Assembly: GCF_003751085.1 (NCBI RefSeq)
Contig: NZ_RJJY01000001.1
Coordinates: 930,001 to 994,000, forward strand
Direction: 5' to 3'
DNA length: 64,000 bases
From: Micromonospora sp. Llam0
GTDB lineage: Bacteria; Actinomycetota; Actinomycetes; Mycobacteriales; Micromonosporaceae
Positions 17,476 to 26,264 of the stretch are shown here, piece after piece. The position numbers and the translations under genes were made by a program. The first letter of the stretch is position 1. Every line of letters starts with the position of its first letter. The notes below the pieces were generated by a model. It saw nothing but the letters and a program-made list of their open reading frames with translations. It had not been told where the DNA came from and searched no databases.

Positions 17476-18366
17476 TCATGCCTTTTCAAGCACGATAAAG
17501 TGGTATTCCAGCCAACGCTGCGACAATCCAACTTGCGACGCCGACCCGCCAATCATGTTGGCCCAGAAGGGGATCTCAACAAGACGATTGTGAAGCCGTG
17601 GAACCATGGCTGTGGCGCCCACTGCCACCTTGACCACGCGGTCGCGTGGCCGCCCGAGGTGCAGATATGAAGTAAGATCCATGTCCTCGGCCAGGCGTAG
17701 GCCAGCGCGCTCAGACATAGCGACCAGCTCGGCCACAGTATGCAAACTTCCGATACGCCACCCGGCACGGAACTGGTCGAGACAGCGCTCGCGAGCGGCG
17801 AGCCCGCGATCCTTGTCGGTCATCCAGTCGTCGCACAGGATAAGGCGACCGCCAGGGCGCAGCCGATCCGCCAGGGACGGGAGCAGGTTCGCCAGCGACG
17901 GCGAGTGAACGACCGCCTCTACCGCGACCATGGCGTCGTAGTGTGGTTCCGCGGGCAGTTCGGCGAAATCGGCGCAGAGCACGTGACAGCGGTCGGTCAG
18001 TCCTTCGCGGGCGAACCGCTTCGCTGCGATCTCGGCCTGCACTCGGCTGATGGTCACCCCGGAAATGATCCCGTCCACCTCGCGGGCCAAGCGGACCATC
18101 GTCCCACCGACGCCGCAGCCAAGGTCAAGCACCCTTGCGCTTCCCTGAGGGACATGCCCACGCAAACGTTCGATCGTCAGGCGGTTGACGGTGTCCACGG
18201 CTTGAGCCACGTTGGCGACATCCGGCGTCCACACGCCACGGTGGATCGCGTCACTGCCTGGGCTCTCGGCAACCAGGAGGAACCGACGCGTGTTGTCCTC
18301 GTAGTAGTCAGCGACGCGATCCAAGTGTCCAGATCCAGGTGCGGCACGCTCCGATGTCGAACTCAT
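17476..18366 (-). CDS. SAM-dependent class I methyltransferase
   Basis: 296 residues with a UbiE/tocopherol-methyltransferase-like fold. Motif I is VLDLGCGVGGTMVRLAREVD (residues 79-98), followed by the acidic motif II region and the LRPGGRLILCDDW post-II segment. The N-terminal YYEDNTRRFLL and IHRGVWTPD segments and the C-terminal cap are typical of small-molecule C- or O-methyltransferases of secondary metabolism. The substrate cannot be told. It is divergent from the chloramphenicol phosphotransferase gene across a 187-bp spacer. No biosynthetic genes are adjacent. Confidence 0.88.
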   Translation of the reverse strand: MSSTSERAAPGSGHLDRVADYYEDNTRRFLLVAESPGSDAIHRGVWTPDVANVAQAVDTVNRLTIERLRGHVPQGSARVLDLGCGVGGTMVRLAREVDGIISGVTISRVQAEIAAKRFAREGLTDRCHVLCADFAELPAEPHYDAMVAVEAVVHSPSLANLLPSLADRLRPGGRLILCDDWMTDKDRGLAARERCLDQFRAGWRIGSLHTVAELVAMSERAGLRLAEDMDLTSYLHLGRPRDRVVKVAVGATAMVPRLHNRLVEIPFWANMIGGSASQVGLSQRWLEYHFIVLEKA

Positions 18367-18553
18367 CGACGCAAGCTATCACAGTGTATGGAACAGCTTG
18401 TACCCATTTGGCATGGCTGCGGGAGCGGTGGTAAGCGATGGGGCGTTGTGCAGGGTGGCCATGACGGCAGGGCTGTTGCCGGGCCGCTCGGTCGGACCTT
18501 CGATAGAGTCGAACACGGCACCGCACAGCCCAGCGGAGAAGGTGACCGATCAC

Positions 18554-19069
18554 ATGGCGACGCAGGTCATCGTGCTCAACGGCGGGTCCAGCTCCGGCAA
18601 GTCCGGGATCGTCCGGTGCCTCAAGCACCTGTTGCCCGACCCGTGGATCAGCCTCGGGATCGACGACCTGATCGAGCGGCTGCCGCCGGCCATGGTGACG
18701 TTCGGCGCTCATGGCGAAGTCATCCTCGGCGACGGCTTCGACGAGATGCAGCACGCCTGGCGGGTGGGTGTCGCGGCGATGGCGAGGGCCGGGGCACGGG
18801 TCATCATCGACGAGGTGTTTCTGGGCGGCGGTGCCTCCCAGGAGCAGGCCCGCCGGTACCTGGACGGCCTGTCCGTGCTGTGGGTCGGGGTGCGGTGCGC
18901 TGGGGACATCGCGGCGGCGAGGGAGATCGCCCGTGGTGACCGGGTGGTCGGGATGGCAGCGTCGCAGGCCGAGATCGTCCACCAGGGAGTCGGCTACGAC
19001 ATTGAGGTGGATACCAGTCACCTGGAGTCGCTGGACTGCGCCCGCATGATCGCCACGCGGACGGTCTGA
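18554..19069 (+). CDS. cpt: Chloramphenicol 3-O-phosphotransferase
   Basis: 171 residues, closely matching the Streptomyces venezuelae self-resistance kinase that phosphorylates the C-3 hydroxyl of chloramphenicol. The P-loop is LNGGSSSGKSGIVRCL (residues 8-23). The catalytic Asp37 lies in LGIDDLIERLP at the same position as in the characterised enzyme. Downstream signatures GARVIIDEVFLGG, VLWVGVRC and ARGDRVVGMA are conserved. ATG 18554 aligns with the known N-terminus (MATQVIVLNGG); a GTG at 18542 is possible. Several Cpt homologues probably act on other hydroxylated substrates, so resistance is likely but not certain. It ends 5 bp from the convergent esterase-family gene. Confidence 0.88.
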   Translation: MATQVIVLNGGSSSGKSGIVRCLKHLLPDPWISLGIDDLIERLPPAMVTFGAHGEVILGDGFDEMQHAWRVGVAAMARAGARVIIDEVFLGGGASQEQARRYLDGLSVLWVGVRCAGDIAAAREIARGDRVVGMAASQAEIVHQGVGYDIEVDTSHLESLDCARMIATRTV

Positions 19070-19074
19070 GCAGC

Positions 19075-20319
19075 TCAGTCCTTCGTCTCTGGAAACTCGA
19101 CGTACCGGACCGGGCTGATCTCCGGCAGGTGCAGCAGGATGTCCACGGATCGACCAAGGTCGTCGAGTGCGAAGTAGTGCCGCTCGTCCTCGTCGGGGTG
19201 GTACATGCCCGAGATCAGCCGTACGGCGTGCCGGCCAGCCAGCCACCGGCGGACCGCGTCGGGTTTCGGAGCGGCGGCCAGGTCGATGGCGTACCCCGTG
19301 CCCAGCCTGGCCCCGACCTGGTCGAGCGTCTGGTCCAGGCTGCCGGGGCGAGGCGCCGGCAGGCGCAGGTCCCGGATGCGGCCGGAGCCGAAGGTGGTCA
19401 GCACGCAGCGGTAGCGCGCCCCGAGGTGCTCACGGAGTCGGGAGCCGAAGCTGGTCCCCCGGGCGGCAAGATGGCCGATCCCGTCCCAGACGACGGCTCG
19501 CCGGCCGGTGGCCCGCAGGTGGTCGACCAGCTGGTCCGCTGCAGCTGCCTCCTCATCGTCGCCGTCGTGGCCCTGGCTGAGGGAGGTGGCGTGGAATCGC
19601 ACGATGCGGTCGAGCGCCGCGAGCGCCCGGGTCCCGGCGTCGGAGCCGGGTCCGAGCACCGCCGCCGTCGCGGTACGGGCCTGCCGGGCCAGGTCGACGA
19701 AGGGCGCGCCGGTCCACCGGCCGTGGGCGCGTTCCACGTGTTCGCCACCGTCGTGCGCGACCCGGATCGTCGCCAGTAGTCCCGATATCTGCTCGTGGTC
19801 TCGGGTGCCCGCTGTCAGGGCGAGGACCCGGTCGTAGTCGGCGGGCACCGCCGTGGGGCGGGTGACCCCGCGGATCTCCACCGGGTCTGCCGGATGGGTG
19901 GCGTTGTGGGCACGCAGCCAGAGCAGCGCACGACGCACCGACTCGTTGCGCAACGGACCCCAGGCATCGGCCAGGATCGCCTCGGGACCGTTCGCTGACC
20001 GTTCGCCGGTCCTGGCCCAGTGGTCGAGCCGCTCGCCGATCTCGGTGGTGTCCTGCAGGACGACGGTACGCACCCCTCGGGTCACCAACGCCTGGAGCAG
20101 ATCGACCTGCAGCTCGCAGACCTCGGCGCTCTCGCGGGTGGTCGACGCGAGTCCGACGACAGTCGGCGCGGCAGCCGCCTCGCAGTCCGCCTGGCTCGGG
20201 AGAAGGTCGTCGGCGAGTTCGGTCACGACGTCTCGCCACGGGGCGTCGCCGTACGGTCGCATCGGTCGGGCCTGCGTCGCCAGCCAGTCGATGGCCGCAG
20301 TCGATTCGGAGGCGCTCAT
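19075..20319 (-). CDS. Erythromycin esterase family protein
   Basis: 414 residues. Ere enzymes open the macrolactone ring of macrolides, but most family members are uncharacterised and some act on other esters. Recognisable are the N-terminal VVGLASTTRESAEVCELQVD region (in place of the usual GLGEATHG-type motif), the central FHATSLSQGHDGDD segment and RRAVVWDGIGHLAARG, which replaces the usual WAHNxH motif. The first histidine of the HN-H pair is thus Asp here and the N-terminal Glu-His site is altered, so macrolide esterase activity is doubtful. The ATG overlaps the stop of the FMN reductase gene as ATGA, making a two-gene operon. Confidence 0.75.
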   Translation of the reverse strand: MSASESTAAIDWLATQARPMRPYGDAPWRDVVTELADDLLPSQADCEAAAAPTVVGLASTTRESAEVCELQVDLLQALVTRGVRTVVLQDTTEIGERLDHWARTGERSANGPEAILADAWGPLRNESVRRALLWLRAHNATHPADPVEIRGVTRPTAVPADYDRVLALTAGTRDHEQISGLLATIRVAHDGGEHVERAHGRWTGAPFVDLARQARTATAAVLGPGSDAGTRALAALDRIVRFHATSLSQGHDGDDEEAAAADQLVDHLRATGRRAVVWDGIGHLAARGTSFGSRLREHLGARYRCVLTTFGSGRIRDLRLPAPRPGSLDQTLDQVGARLGTGYAIDLAAAPKPDAVRRWLAGRHAVRLISGMYHPDEDERHYFALDDLGRSVDILLHLPEISPVRYVEFPETKD

Positions 20320-20909
20320 CTGGTGATCCCGCCGGCACGGGCGGGCGCGGCCCGCAGCGTCCGAGCCAGCTCGGCCAGCATGCCGGCGCGGGCCTCGGCC
20401 TCGCCGGCCCTGGCCGCGTACCGGTTGTCGACGACCTGGTGCGGCGAGAGGTACAGCGACGTCGCGACGGGCTGCATCCGCAGCTCTTCGGCCACCTGGC
20501 GCAGCTGCTGCACCGCTCGGCCACCGCCGGACATCCCGTAGCCGACGAAGGCCACCGGCTTGTCGTTCCACTCGGCATACAGGTGGTCCAGCGCATTTTT
20601 CAGTACGGCCGGAAAGGAGGCGTTGTACTCGGGGACGACCATGACGTACGCGTGGTAGCCGGCGATCGCTGCGGCCCAGCGACGCGTGGTGTCGTGCTCG
20701 TAGGTGCCGAAGACGGCCGCGAGCGGCTCGCCCAGCATCGGCAGGTTGAATGTGGCCAGGTCGACCACTTCCAGGCGGAGATCCGGCTGGCTGCTGTCCG
20801 ATGCCACCCACTGGGCGATGGCGGGCGACCGCCGGGTGGGCCGGGTGCTGCCCGCGATCACGCCTACCCGCAGCGGTCCGCTCGGGACAGCGACGTTGTC
20901 CGTTTCCAT
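20316..20909 (-). CDS. NAD(P)H-dependent FMN reductase
   Basis: 197 residues of the flavodoxin-like FMN_red family. The phosphate-binding loop is VIAGSTRPTRRSPAIAQWV near the N-terminus. The flavin-contacting VVPEYNASFPAVLKNALDHL and the FVGYGMSGGGRA segment are complete. These enzymes reduce FMN or small quinones and nitro compounds with NAD(P)H in the cytoplasm. The gene is divergent from a MerR regulator with an operator-like dyad between, so redox- or drug-responsive control is likely. It is coupled by ATGA to the esterase-family gene downstream. Confidence 0.9.
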   Translation of the reverse strand: METDNVAVPSGPLRVGVIAGSTRPTRRSPAIAQWVASDSSQPDLRLEVVDLATFNLPMLGEPLAAVFGTYEHDTTRRWAAAIAGYHAYVMVVPEYNASFPAVLKNALDHLYAEWNDKPVAFVGYGMSGGGRAVQQLRQVAEELRMQPVATSLYLSPHQVVDNRYAARAGEAEARAGMLAELARTLRAAPARAGGITR

Positions 20910-20924
20910 GCCACCGACGCTAGA

Positions 20925-20944
20925 ACTTGAACATTGGTTGAAGT
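20925..20944. promoter_or_regulatory. MerR-type dyad between the FMN reductase and MerR genes
   Basis: ACTTGAAC-ATTG-GTTGAAGT is a 20-bp dyad with one mismatch. It sits in the 53-bp divergent spacer where MerR/SoxR-type activators bind. Binding is inferred from position and symmetry. Confidence 0.6.
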
Positions 20945-20962
20945 CAAGCGACGATGTGTCCC

Positions 20963-21352
20963 ATGTCCAACACCACCGTCTCCCCGGCGACCCTGAGCGT
21001 AGGTGAGGTCGCGGCAGCCAGCGGAGTGGCGACCTCGGCTATCAGGTTCTACGAACGCCAAGGGCTGCTGACCTCGGTCCGCACCAGCGGCAACCAACGC
21101 CGCTACGACGAGTTCGCCCCGTGCGTGGTGCGGATCTGCCGGGTGGCCCAGCGGGTCGGGCTCAGCGTGCAGGAGATCGTCGCGCTGTTCGCCGCGCTGC
21201 CGGCCAACCCGACCGAGGCCGACTGGCAGGGGCTCACCCGGGCGCTCGTCGCCGAAGCGGAGCGCCGCATCACCGAACTGCACCGGGCGCTCGACGACAT
21301 CGCCTCCGGGGACCCGCTCTGCAAGCTACCGACGGGCAGACCCGCGCACTGA
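20963..21352 (+). CDS. MerR-family transcriptional regulator
   Basis: 129 residues. The winged-helix DNA-binding part (LSVGEVAAASGVATSAIRFY, then ERQGLL, then QRRYDE) is followed by a dimerisation helix (residues 75-110). There is one late cysteine (DPLCKLP), in the region where SoxR-like proteins keep their cluster ligands, but the full CxxCxxxxxC set is absent. It is therefore not a classical iron-sulfur SoxR. ATG 20963 was preferred over ATG 20954, three codons upstream. The divergent FMN reductase gene is the obvious target. Confidence 0.9.
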   Translation: MSNTTVSPATLSVGEVAAASGVATSAIRFYERQGLLTSVRTSGNQRRYDEFAPCVVRICRVAQRVGLSVQEIVALFAALPANPTEADWQGLTRALVAEAERRITELHRALDDIASGDPLCKLPTGRPAH

Positions 21353-21365
21353 CGCCAAGAGCCGG

Positions 21366-21851
21366 CTACCCAGACACCAGGTGGTAGCCGACGCCCCGGA
21401 CGGTGCGCACCCGCGGCCCGCTCGGCAGTGCGACAAGCTTGCGACGCAGTCGCTTCACGGTGGCGTGCAGCGCAGCCTGGTCGCCCAGGTAGGCCCCACC
21501 CCATACTGCCTCGAACAGCCGGGGGTACGTCCACAGCCGCAGCGGTGGGCTGGCCAGCCGCAGCAGGGTCTCCCGCTCCAACCGGGTGAGCGCCAGCGCC
21601 TCGCCGCGCCAGGTGACCTCGGTGGAGACCGGGTCGAGTCGCAGGTCACCGACGCGGGCCAGCCCGGCCGGCGGCGGATCGGCAGCCGTAGTCGGCTGCT
21701 CCTCGGCTGCCGGTGGCAACATGGCCCGCAGTTCGGTCAGGTTGTTGACGATCAGCACGGCGCCAAGGTCGTTGACGCGGGAAACCAGCCGCTCGCGCAC
21801 CGCACGGTCCGTGGACACGCACACCACCAACGGCACCTCGCCACCCGTCAC
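21366..21851 (-). CDS. OmpR-type winged-helix regulator with degenerate receiver region
   Basis: 161 residues from GTG 21851, placed 7 bases after GGGGAG. The C-terminal 95 residues are a Trans_reg_C winged helix (LTRLERETLLRLASPPLRLW, VWGGAYLGDQAALHATVKRL and the end VRTVRGVGYHLVSG). The N-terminal 55 residues (VPLVVCVSTDRAVRERLVSR) look like a shortened receiver without the phospho-acceptor Asp pocket, so it probably acts without a kinase. No sensor gene is nearby. Its 5' end faces the large protease gene across about 200 bp. Confidence 0.8.
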   Translation of the reverse strand: MTGGEVPLVVCVSTDRAVRERLVSRVNDLGAVLIVNNLTELRAMLPPAAEEQPTTAADPPPAGLARVGDLRLDPVSTEVTWRGEALALTRLERETLLRLASPPLRLWTYPRLFEAVWGGAYLGDQAALHATVKRLRRKLVALPSGPRVRTVRGVGYHLVSG

Positions 21852-22051
21852 CGATTCTCCCCCCAGGTGTCCCCGGGCCAGCCAACCTGCTGAACCGCCC
21901 CACGTCAACGCCCCACGTGGGAGCCCTCCCAGCGCCGCCCACTGTCCCAGTATTGTCCGGCAATTGCCCAACTTGGTGCTTCCAGCTGGTCATCGTGACG
22001 CCGAGCATGGCCGGCAGGCGGGATCCGCCTGTCACCACTGTGAGGAGAACC

Positions 22052-25000
22052 ATGATCCATCCACCTGGACGGACCGGCCCGCCACCAGCGGGTATCCGGT
22101 ACGCCACCACGATCGTCCAGTACGTCGCCGCGATGCTGGCGGTCGTGCTCGGCGTCACCGCCGCCACCACGGCCGCGTCGGCGGCCCCGGTCGGCGGCAA
22201 CGGCGACGCCCCAGCGGCGGTCAGCGCCGAACTGCTGGCCGACCTCGCCGCCGACGGCACCACCAGCTTCATGGTCTACCTGCGGGAAAAGGCGACCCTG
22301 GACGCGGCGGCACGGATCAGCGACCGGGCCCGGCGTTCCGTCGCCACGTACGAGCGGTTGACCGAGGTCGCCGAGCGCAGCCAACGGGAGTTGACCGCGG
22401 ACCTGGCCCGGCGCAAGGTGCCGCAGACCAGCTTCTGGATCGCCAACGCGGTGCAGGTCACCGGCGACCGGGCGCTGGTCGACGCGATCGCCGCCCGGCC
22501 GGAGGTGGCGCGGGTGGAGCCGCTGCGCAGCCACGAGCTGATCGAGCCGGTCACGCAGCCGTCGGTCGCCGACGATCCGCGGACCACGTGGGGGGTGGAG
22601 CAGATCGGCGCGCCCCGGGTCTGGTCGGAGTTCGGCGTACGCGGCGAGACCGTGGTGATCGCCAGCATCGACACCGGAGTCCAGTTCGACCATCCGGCGC
22701 TGGCCGCCAGCTACCGGGGGAACCTCGGTGACGGCGCATTCGACCACGACTACAACTGGTTCGACCCGACCGGGATCTGCGGGGACGGGACGCCCTGCGA
22801 CAACCAGGGGCACGGCACCCACACCGTGGGCACGATGGTCGGTGACGACGGCGCCGGGGCCCGGATCGGGGTGGCGCCGGGGGCGCGGTGGATCGCGGCG
22901 AAGGGCTGCGAGGCCCGGACCTGCTCCGACCCGGCACTGCTGGCCGCCGGCCAGTGGGTGCTGGCGCCGACCGACCGCAACGGCGAGAACCCGCGCCCGG
23001 ACCTGCGGCCGGACATTGTGAACAACTCGTGGGGCGGTGGCCAGGCCGACCTCTGGTACGAGCAGGTGGTGACCGCGTGGCGGGCGGCCGGGATCTTCCC
23101 GGTCTTCTCGGCCGGCAACGACGGGCCGGCGTGCAACACCGCCAGCTCCCCCGGCGACTACCCGGGCGTCTACACCGTCGGCGCGCACGACGTCGACGGC
23201 ACGATCGCCGGCTTCTCCAGCCGGGGCGCGTCCGGGGTGGACGGCCATATCACACCGGACATCGCCGCCCCCGGCGTGGGCACCGTCTCGGCGGTCCCGG
23301 GCAGCCAGTACGGCACCGCCGACGGCACCTCGATGGCGGCGCCGCACGTCGCCGGCACGGTCGCACTGTTGTGGTCGGCCGCGCCCGCGCTGCGTAACGA
23401 CTTTGACGCGACGGTCGCCTTGCTGGACCGTACCGCGATCGACGTCGACGCGACCGAATGCGGCGGCAGCGTCGCGGACAACAATCTGGCCGGCGAGGGC
23501 CGGCTGGACGCGTACCAACTGGTGGCGCAGTCACCGCGCGCGCAGACCGGCCGGCTGACCGGCACGGTGACCGACGCGGCGGACGGCTCCCCGGTCGCCG
23601 GGGCGACCGTGACAGTCGCCGGGCGCAGTGTGCAGACCGGACCCACCGGCGGGTACGCGACGTACCTGCCGGCCGGCACCCATACCGTGACCGTGTCCGG
23701 GTTCGGCTGGGCCACCCGGTCGCTGACGGTGACCGTCGGCACCGTACCGGTGGCTCTGGACGTCGCCCTCGACGCGGTGCCGCTGGTCACCCTCTCCGGT
23801 CGGGTCACCGACGGCTCCGGGCAGGGCTGGCCGCTGTACGCACGGATCGAGATCGCCGGCCGGCCCGGCCACCCGGTCTTCACCGACCCGACCAGCGGCC
23901 GGTACGCCGTACCGGTGCCCCGGCACGGCACGTACCAGTTGACGGTGACGCCGCTGTACCCCGGCTACCGGACGGTGACCACCGAGGTGGCGGTCGGCGG
24001 CCAGGCCCGGAGGGCGAACCTGGCGGTGGCGGCGCAGATCGCCTGCACCGCCCCCGGCTACACGGCCGACACCGGCGCTACGGTCTTCACCACCGACTTC
24101 GCCACCGAGCCGGCCGGCTGGACCATCGTGGACCGCACCGACGGCGGCGGCTGGACCTTCACCGACCACCACCAGCGGGGGAACCTGACCGGCGGTGCCG
24201 GGGGGTTCGCCATCGTCGACAGCGACGGCCACGGCGTCGGCCGCAGCCAGGACACCCTGCTGCACACGCCGATGATCGACATCTCGCAGATCGCGGCACC
24301 GGTGCTGCGGTTCCACACCGACGCGCGGATCGCCGGCAACGGCGACGTCGCCGCGATCGACGTCTCCACCGACGGCACCGAATGGGTCAACGTCTCCCAG
24401 GTGACCGAGAGCGTGCGCGGGCCACGGTTGGTGGAGATTCCGCTGGCCCCGGTCGCCGGCGCCGACCAGGTGCAGGTCCGGTTCCGCTACCGGGGCGGGT
24501 ACAGCTGGTGGTGGCAGATCGACGATGTGGCGATCGTCGACCGGACCTGCACGCCGGTCGACGGCGGGCTGATCGCCGGGTTCACCAGCGACGCGAACAC
24601 CGGGGCGCCGGTCGTCGGGGCGCGGATCGCCGACCCGCGACAACCGGACGAGTACGGCACGTCGGCGGCCACCCCGACCGACGAGACGGTGCCGGACGGG
24701 TTCTACTGGTTCTTCGCCAGCGGGGCCGGGCAGCAGCGGTCGTTCGCCGCCGAGGCGGCCCCGTACCAGCAGCGGAAGCGGACCGCGTCGGTGATCGCCG
24801 GCGGTGCCCGGCGGGTCGACTTCGACCTGCGCAGCGGACAACTGGCGGTCTCCGGCGCACCGGTCGCGGCGGAGCTGACGGACGGCGGCAGCGGCAGCGC
24901 GGAGTTCACCGTCCGAAACACCGGGACCGCTCCGGTGACGGTGGAGGTGCTGGAGCGGCCCGCTGCGTCGGCGACGCCACCGCTGTCCGGGCAGCCGCCG

Positions 25001-26071
25001 TGGCAGCGGTTGGCAGACGCCCCGGACGGGTTGTCCGACAACGCCGCCGTGGTGCTCGACGGCACGGTCTACTCGATCGGCGGTGGCACACACCTGGGCA
25101 CCACCCGGCAGGCGTGGGCCTACGACCTGGCCGCCGACTCGTGGCAACGGCTGCCGGACCTGCCCCGCGACCGGGGCAAGCCGGCGGTGGCGGCGGTCGA
25201 CGGCAAGGTGTACGTCTTCGGCGGCTGGGACACCGAGTTCCGGCCGCAGTCGGCGGTGGAGGTGTTCGATCCGGCGACCGGGGCGTGGCAGACGCTTGCC
25301 GGGGTGACCAACCCGGCGCCTCGGGCGGCGGCCGCGGCGGTGGTCGTCGAAGGGCTGATCTACCTGGTCGGCGGCTGCCGGGACGAGCTGTGCCGGGCGT
25401 CGGCCGACGTGCTGGCGTTCGACCCGGTGACCGGCACGTTCCGGGCCCGCGCCGACTACCCGCACGAGGTGGCGTGGCATGCCTGCGGGGCGATCGACCT
25501 GCGGATCTACTGCGCGGGCGGGTTCAGCCACGACGGCGACTACGCCGACACCGTCGCCTACGACCCGGACACCGACCGCTGGTCGGCCCGCGCGGCCATG
25601 CCGGAGCACGTGACCAGCATGGCGTACTCGGTGGCGGCCGGCCGCCTGGTGCTGGCCGGCGGGATGCTCTCCGCCGGGGAGATCACCGACCGGACCATCG
25701 GGTACGACCCGGTGGCCGACGCCTGGCAGGAGCTGGCACCGACCGGGCAGGCCGCGTTCCGGGGTGCCGGTGCTTGCGGTGGGCTGGCGATCGGCGGCAT
25801 GTCGCCGCAGTGGGCGGCGCTGCCGTCGATCTCCCGGTGGTCCGGGGCGGACGGTTGCGCGCCGCCGGCCGAGGTGCCCTGGCTGCGGGTACGGCCGGCC
25901 AGCTTCACGCTGGCGCCGGGCGCGTCGAAGGCCGTCACGCTGCGGTTCACCGCTGACGCCGCGACCGGGGTCGACGGGCCCGGCCGGTACACCGCCACGT
26001 TGGCGCTGCGGGCACAGACCCCGTACCCGGTGCCGACGGTGCCGGTGGAGTTGACGGTGCGACAGCGGTAG
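22052..26071 (+). CDS. Very large secreted S8 subtilase with carboxypeptidase-regulatory-like and kelch domains
   Basis: 1,339 residues, start at 22052 after TGAGGAGA. A signal peptide ends near AASA (residue 47). The prodomain (residues 50-165) precedes a subtilase domain with a complete triad: Asp207 in IDTGVQFDHP, His254 in GHGTHTVG and Ser427 in GTSMAAP. Then come two carboxypeptidase-regulatory-like beta modules (residues 500-660), an MAM/immune-inhibitor-like jelly roll (about 680-840, WWWQIDDVAIVD), another Ig-like module, and five or six kelch repeats (about 990-1275, VYVFGGW, IYLVGGC, RLVLAGG). It closes with an Ig-like tail. It probably degrades or binds extracellular protein; the kelch propeller is an unusual attachment. 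Confidence 0.92.
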   Translation: MIHPPGRTGPPPAGIRYATTIVQYVAAMLAVVLGVTAATTAASAAPVGGNGDAPAAVSAELLADLAADGTTSFMVYLREKATLDAAARISDRARRSVATYERLTEVAERSQRELTADLARRKVPQTSFWIANAVQVTGDRALVDAIAARPEVARVEPLRSHELIEPVTQPSVADDPRTTWGVEQIGAPRVWSEFGVRGETVVIASIDTGVQFDHPALAASYRGNLGDGAFDHDYNWFDPTGICGDGTPCDNQGHGTHTVGTMVGDDGAGARIGVAPGARWIAAKGCEARTCSDPALLAAGQWVLAPTDRNGENPRPDLRPDIVNNSWGGGQADLWYEQVVTAWRAAGIFPVFSAGNDGPACNTASSPGDYPGVYTVGAHDVDGTIAGFSSRGASGVDGHITPDIAAPGVGTVSAVPGSQYGTADGTSMAAPHVAGTVALLWSAAPALRNDFDATVALLDRTAIDVDATECGGSVADNNLAGEGRLDAYQLVAQSPRAQTGRLTGTVTDAADGSPVAGATVTVAGRSVQTGPTGGYATYLPAGTHTVTVSGFGWATRSLTVTVGTVPVALDVALDAVPLVTLSGRVTDGSGQGWPLYARIEIAGRPGHPVFTDPTSGRYAVPVPRHGTYQLTVTPLYPGYRTVTTEVAVGGQARRANLAVAAQIACTAPGYTADTGATVFTTDFATEPAGWTIVDRTDGGGWTFTDHHQRGNLTGGAGGFAIVDSDGHGVGRSQDTLLHTPMIDISQIAAPVLRFHTDARIAGNGDVAAIDVSTDGTEWVNVSQVTESVRGPRLVEIPLAPVAGADQVQVRFRYRGGYSWWWQIDDVAIVDRTCTPVDGGLIAGFTSDANTGAPVVGARIADPRQPDEYGTSAATPTDETVPDGFYWFFASGAGQQRSFAAEAAPYQQRKRTASVIAGGARRVDFDLRSGQLAVSGAPVAAELTDGGSGSAEFTVRNTGTAPVTVEVLERPAASATPPLSGQPPWQRLADAPDGLSDNAAVVLDGTVYSIGGGTHLGTTRQAWAYDLAADSWQRLPDLPRDRGKPAVAAVDGKVYVFGGWDTEFRPQSAVEVFDPATGAWQTLAGVTNPAPRAAAAAVVVEGLIYLVGGCRDELCRASADVLAFDPVTGTFRARADYPHEVAWHACGAIDLRIYCAGGFSHDGDYADTVAYDPDTDRWSARAAMPEHVTSMAYSVAAGRLVLAGGMLSAGEITDRTIGYDPVADAWQELAPTGQAAFRGAGACGGLAIGGMSPQWAALPSISRWSGADGCAPPAEVPWLRVRPASFTLAPGASKAVTLRFTADAATGVDGPGRYTATLALRAQTPYPVPTVPVELTVRQR

Positions 26072-26077
26072 GTCGCC

Positions 26078-26116
26078 CGGTGGTGCGGGGCGTCCGAGCG
26101 ACGCCCCGCACCACCG
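26078..26116. terminator. Strong hairpin after the subtilase gene
   Basis: A perfect 17-bp stem around a CGAGC loop starts 7 bp after the stop codon. It has no T-run, as is usual for GC-rich actinomycete terminators. Confidence 0.8.
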
Positions 26117-26264
26117 AGTGCCGGACCGGACCGCCGGTTGTCGGTATGGAAAGCCGCCGATTGTCGGTACGGCACGAGATGCCGCCGGGCGTTAACCGGA
26201 TCGTCGCCAACCGGCAACCGGGCGTTGCGTGGGTACCGAGGTTTCCGGTCTAGCGTCGGCGCTC

